From: Pseudomonadota bacterium
GTDB lineage: Bacteria > Myxococcota > Polyangia > Polyangiales > Polyangiaceae
Assembly (NCBI GenBank): GCA_023419055.1
Contig: JAEZYO010000391.1
Location: forward strand, 1 to 7,195
Reading direction: 5' to 3'
DNA: 7,195 bases
Position numbers and translations under genes: made by a program. Below the pieces are notes generated by a model. The model saw only the letters and a program-made list of their open reading frames with translations. It did no database searches and had not been told where the DNA came from. This document shows positions 6,025-7,195 of the stretch, one piece after another. Position 1 is the stretch's first letter; each line of letters starts with the position of its first letter.

Positions 6025-6642
6025 ATGCCTAGACCCAAGAGTGACATCGAACCCCGCCTGGTCGCGGCCGCCCGCGCCCGCTTCCTCTCGGACGGCGTGG
6101 ACGGCGCGTCCCTCCGCGCCATCGCGGCCGACGCGGGCACCAGCATCGGGATGGTGTACTACTACTTCCCGACCAAGGACGAGCTCTTCCTCGCCGTGGT
6201 CGAGGAGGTGTACGAGAAGCTCGTGCAGGATCTCGACCGCGCGCTCGATCCGGCGCTCCCGGTGCGCGAGCGACTCGAGCGCATGTTCGAGCGGATCGCT
6301 CGGCTCACCGACGAGGAGCTCACGATCGTGCGGCTCGTGATGCGCGAGGCGTTGGTCTCGTCGAGCCGCCTCGATCGCTTGATCGAGCGCTTCCGGCGCG
6401 GTCACGTCGCCGTGATCCTGAAGACGGTGTTCGAGGGGTTTCAGGACGGCACGTTCGAGCGTTCGTTGCACCCGGTGGTGGTGGCGCTTTCCGTCGTCGG
6501 GCTCGCGGGGCCGTCTCAGCTCATCCGGCGCTTCGCAGCCGACAGGTTGCCGATTCAGGACGCCCCGGCGAAGGAAGATCTCTCGCGGGAGCTCGTGCGC
6601 GTGCTCTTCGAGGGCGTCGGCGCGAAACCTCAGGCCGAGTGA
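6025..6642 (+). CDS. TetR-family transcriptional regulator, probably of the exporter operon (CecR/YbiH-like)
   Basis: Ligand-responsive DNA-binding repressor, 205 residues. The N-terminal helix-turn-helix is clear: ARARFLSDGVDGASLRAIAA leads into AGTSIGMVYYYFPTKDEL, with the recognition helix at about 38-48 (TetR signature SIGMVYYYF). Residues 55-200 are all-helical, with charged helices such as RERLERMFERIARL; this ligand-binding domain cannot be tied to a ligand. The gene follows the permease by 18 bases with no good ribosome site beyond a GAGG at the permease stop, so translation may be coupled. ATG 6025 gives the standard TetR start. In E. coli the corresponding regulator CecR lies upstream of ybhG; here it is last, which would let it regulate itself along with the pump. 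Its likely operator is the inverted repeat at 2798-2827; this is inference. Confidence 0.95.
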   Translation: MPRPKSDIEPRLVAAARARFLSDGVDGASLRAIAADAGTSIGMVYYYFPTKDELFLAVVEEVYEKLVQDLDRALDPALPVRERLERMFERIARLTDEELTIVRLVMREALVSSSRLDRLIERFRRGHVAVILKTVFEGFQDGTFERSLHPVVVALSVVGLAGPSQLIRRFAADRLPIQDAPAKEDLSRELVRVLFEGVGAKPQAE

Positions 6643-6657
6643 GCTCGAAGCGACAAG

Positions 6658-6686
6658 GACCCCAACGTCGCCATACCGTCGGGGTT
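6658..6686 (+). terminator. Hairpin after the TetR gene, possible terminator without a T-run
   Basis: GACCCCAACG (6658-6667) pairs with CGTCGGGGTT (6677-6686) around a 9-base loop, with one A-C mismatch and one G-T wobble. It begins 15 bases after the TetR stop, where a terminator would be expected. No T-run follows, so it is not a classic Rho-independent terminator and could be only an RNA 3'-end stabiliser or part of a Rho-dependent end. Confidence 0.35.
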
Positions 6687-6741
6687 GGTGCGCCTCGCTG
6701 ACGACCAGTCAGTGCCCGGCGTCGCCCACTGCGCCAGCCAC

Positions 6742-6760
6742 TTTCGGGTTTGAACCGAAA
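6742..6760. repeat. Small hairpin TTTCGG/CCGAAA
   Basis: TTTCGG (6742-6747) and CCGAAA (6755-6760) form a 6-bp stem around a 7-base spacer in which TT and AA could extend the pairing past a bulged G. It abuts the left repeat cluster and may be its outer boundary. No function can be assigned. Confidence 0.4.
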
Positions 6761-6807
6761 AGGCCGCCAAGGCCGCCAAGGAGAGTTTGAGCCGCCAAGG
6801 CGCCAAG
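6750..6807 (+). repeat. Left GCCAAG repeat cluster, inverted relative to the right-hand array
   Basis: Two diverged units. The first runs TTGAACCG (6750-6757) into two exact tandem 9-mers GGCCGCCAA (6762-6770, 6771-6779). The second is a 21-base unit at 6787-6807, which matches 19 of 21 bases to the reverse complement of the right-hand repeat unit (differences at its 5th and 14th bases). It lies after the exporter operon in noncoding DNA. The arms of this cluster and the array at 7077-7193 would pair with each other in a single strand. Confidence 0.7.
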
Positions 6808-7076
6808 AACGCGATGGTCCTTTTTTGTTGCTGAGTCGGCGTGGCTGAGCGGTAAACGGCGCCGACAAATCTTTGATCTGGTGACCATCTGCGGCGCGCG
6901 AGAGAGCGCTGCCGTCCGAGGTCCTCGGGCTATGTACCGATCAGCTGCTCGGCGTCCGTGCTGCCGAGCCTGAGAAGCGTTCCAGCAATCAGCGGCTGTG
7001 GCGGCGGTTTCATCGAGAAGCTGTCGCCTGCCGAGCGCGATGCAGGAGTCCCTCTGCCCTTCCGGACCAACAAAAC
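6808..7076. other. Noncoding, hairpin-rich stretch between inverted repeats
   Basis: No credible reading frame is seen; the longest forms are about 30 codons without ribosome sites. It holds a T6 run (6821-6826) and several perfect stems: GTCGGCG/CGCCGAC (6835-6841 with 6860-6866), CCGAGG/CCTCGG (6916-6921 with 6923-6928) and GCTCGGC/GCCGAGC (6947-6953 with 6963-6969). A structured RNA or the body of a small non-autonomous element would fit, but neither can be shown from this sequence. GC-rich DNA also produces chance stems. Confidence 0.4.
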
Positions 7077-7193
7077 CTCAGAACTTGGCGTTCTTGGCGG
7101 TTCAAGCTCAGGGCTTGGCGTCTTGGCGGTTCAAGCTCAGGGCTTGGCGTGTTGGCGGTTCAAGCTAAGGGCTTGGCGTCTTGGCGGTTCAAG
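7077..7193 (-). repeat. Tandem array of four 29-30 base repeats, running off the window end
   Basis: Four head-to-tail copies lie at 7077-7106 (30 bases, one inserted T), 7107-7135, 7136-7164 and 7165-7193 (29 bases each). The core of each reads CTTGGCG, one or two bases, then TTGGCGGTTCAAG, joined by CTCAGGG or close variants (CTCAGAA, CTAAGGG). Copies 2-4 differ by only a few bases, so the array is recent or kept uniform. There are no unique spacers, so it is not a CRISPR. The reverse complement matches the left cluster. The array probably continues past base 7195. Confidence 0.9.
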
Positions 7194-7195
7194 CG

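Noticed and set aside
5530..6471. Minus-strand open frame of 313 codons across the permease and TetR genes
   Set aside because: It spans two intact sense genes and their intergenic gap, and its His/Glu/Arg-rich composition is that of a mirror frame.
6811..6826. Rho-independent terminator ending in the T6 run
   Set aside because: No stable stem lies directly before the T-run; the only nearby inverted match (CGCC AA GGCG) has a 2-base loop and is too far upstream.
6521..6868. Minus-strand 115-codon open frame over the TetR end and the left repeats
   Set aside because: It is basic and low-complexity, starts in the tRNA-like and hairpin region, runs through the repeats, and lacks a ribosome site.
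6838..6890. tRNA-like stretch (GTGGCTGAGCGGTAAACGG resembles a D-arm)
   Set aside because: No anticodon stem can be paired around the expected loop, and there is no T-arm GTTCRA sequence or matching acceptor stem. At most it is a degraded relic; the GTCGGCG/CGCCGAC hairpin explains part of it.
7077..7193. CRISPR array
   Set aside because: The copies are directly tandem, with a near-constant 7-base joint and no unique spacers, and there are no cas genes.

Overview
This 7.2 kb window is GC-rich, Gram-negative DNA, most likely from a myxobacterium-like deltaproteobacterium (Myxococcota, for example the Polyangiales). That placement is inference from three things: the high GC content, two lipoproteins of the kind common there (one with a long Gly/Ala-rich tail, one with haem motifs), and several GTG/TTG-type or SD-poor starts. 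No marker gene is present to fix the taxon.

Layout. Bases 1-118 hold the tail of an unrecognised gene. A small Cys/His-rich, glycine-rich lipoprotein (159-575, +) converges, with an 8-base gap, on a cytochrome c-like lipoprotein with two CXXCH motifs (minus strand, ending at 584). The cytochrome gene is divergent from dinB, DNA polymerase IV (1545-2786, +). After a 76-base gap that contains an 8-bp inverted repeat and a good promoter comes a four-gene + strand cluster: a lipoprotein periplasmic adaptor (2863-3900), an ABC ATPase (3902-4870), an ABC-2 permease (4885-6006) and a TetR-family regulator (6025-6642). The last 553 bases have no convincing gene. They hold two clusters of GCCAAG-type repeats in opposite orientation around a hairpin-rich core of about 270 bases, and the right-hand cluster runs off the end of the window.

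How the genes work together. The adaptor, ATPase, permease and regulator have the content of the Escherichia coli ybhG-ybhF-ybhS/R exporter with its TetR regulator CecR (YbiH), reduced to one ATPase domain and one permease. The tight spacing (1, 14 and 18 bases) argues for one transcript. The regulator probably controls its own operon, and the inverted repeat upstream of the adaptor promoter is the natural candidate operator. The outer-membrane channel such a pump needs is not in the window. The two lipoproteins and dinB have no evident functional link to the pump.

Most of the window is ordinary accessory chromosome. The parts most worth a second look are the inverted repeat clusters with their structured core (6750-7193), the putative operator, and two genes (dinB and the adaptor) whose -10-like boxes lie 6-7 bases before the start codon with no visible ribosome binding site, which suggests leaderless mRNAs.
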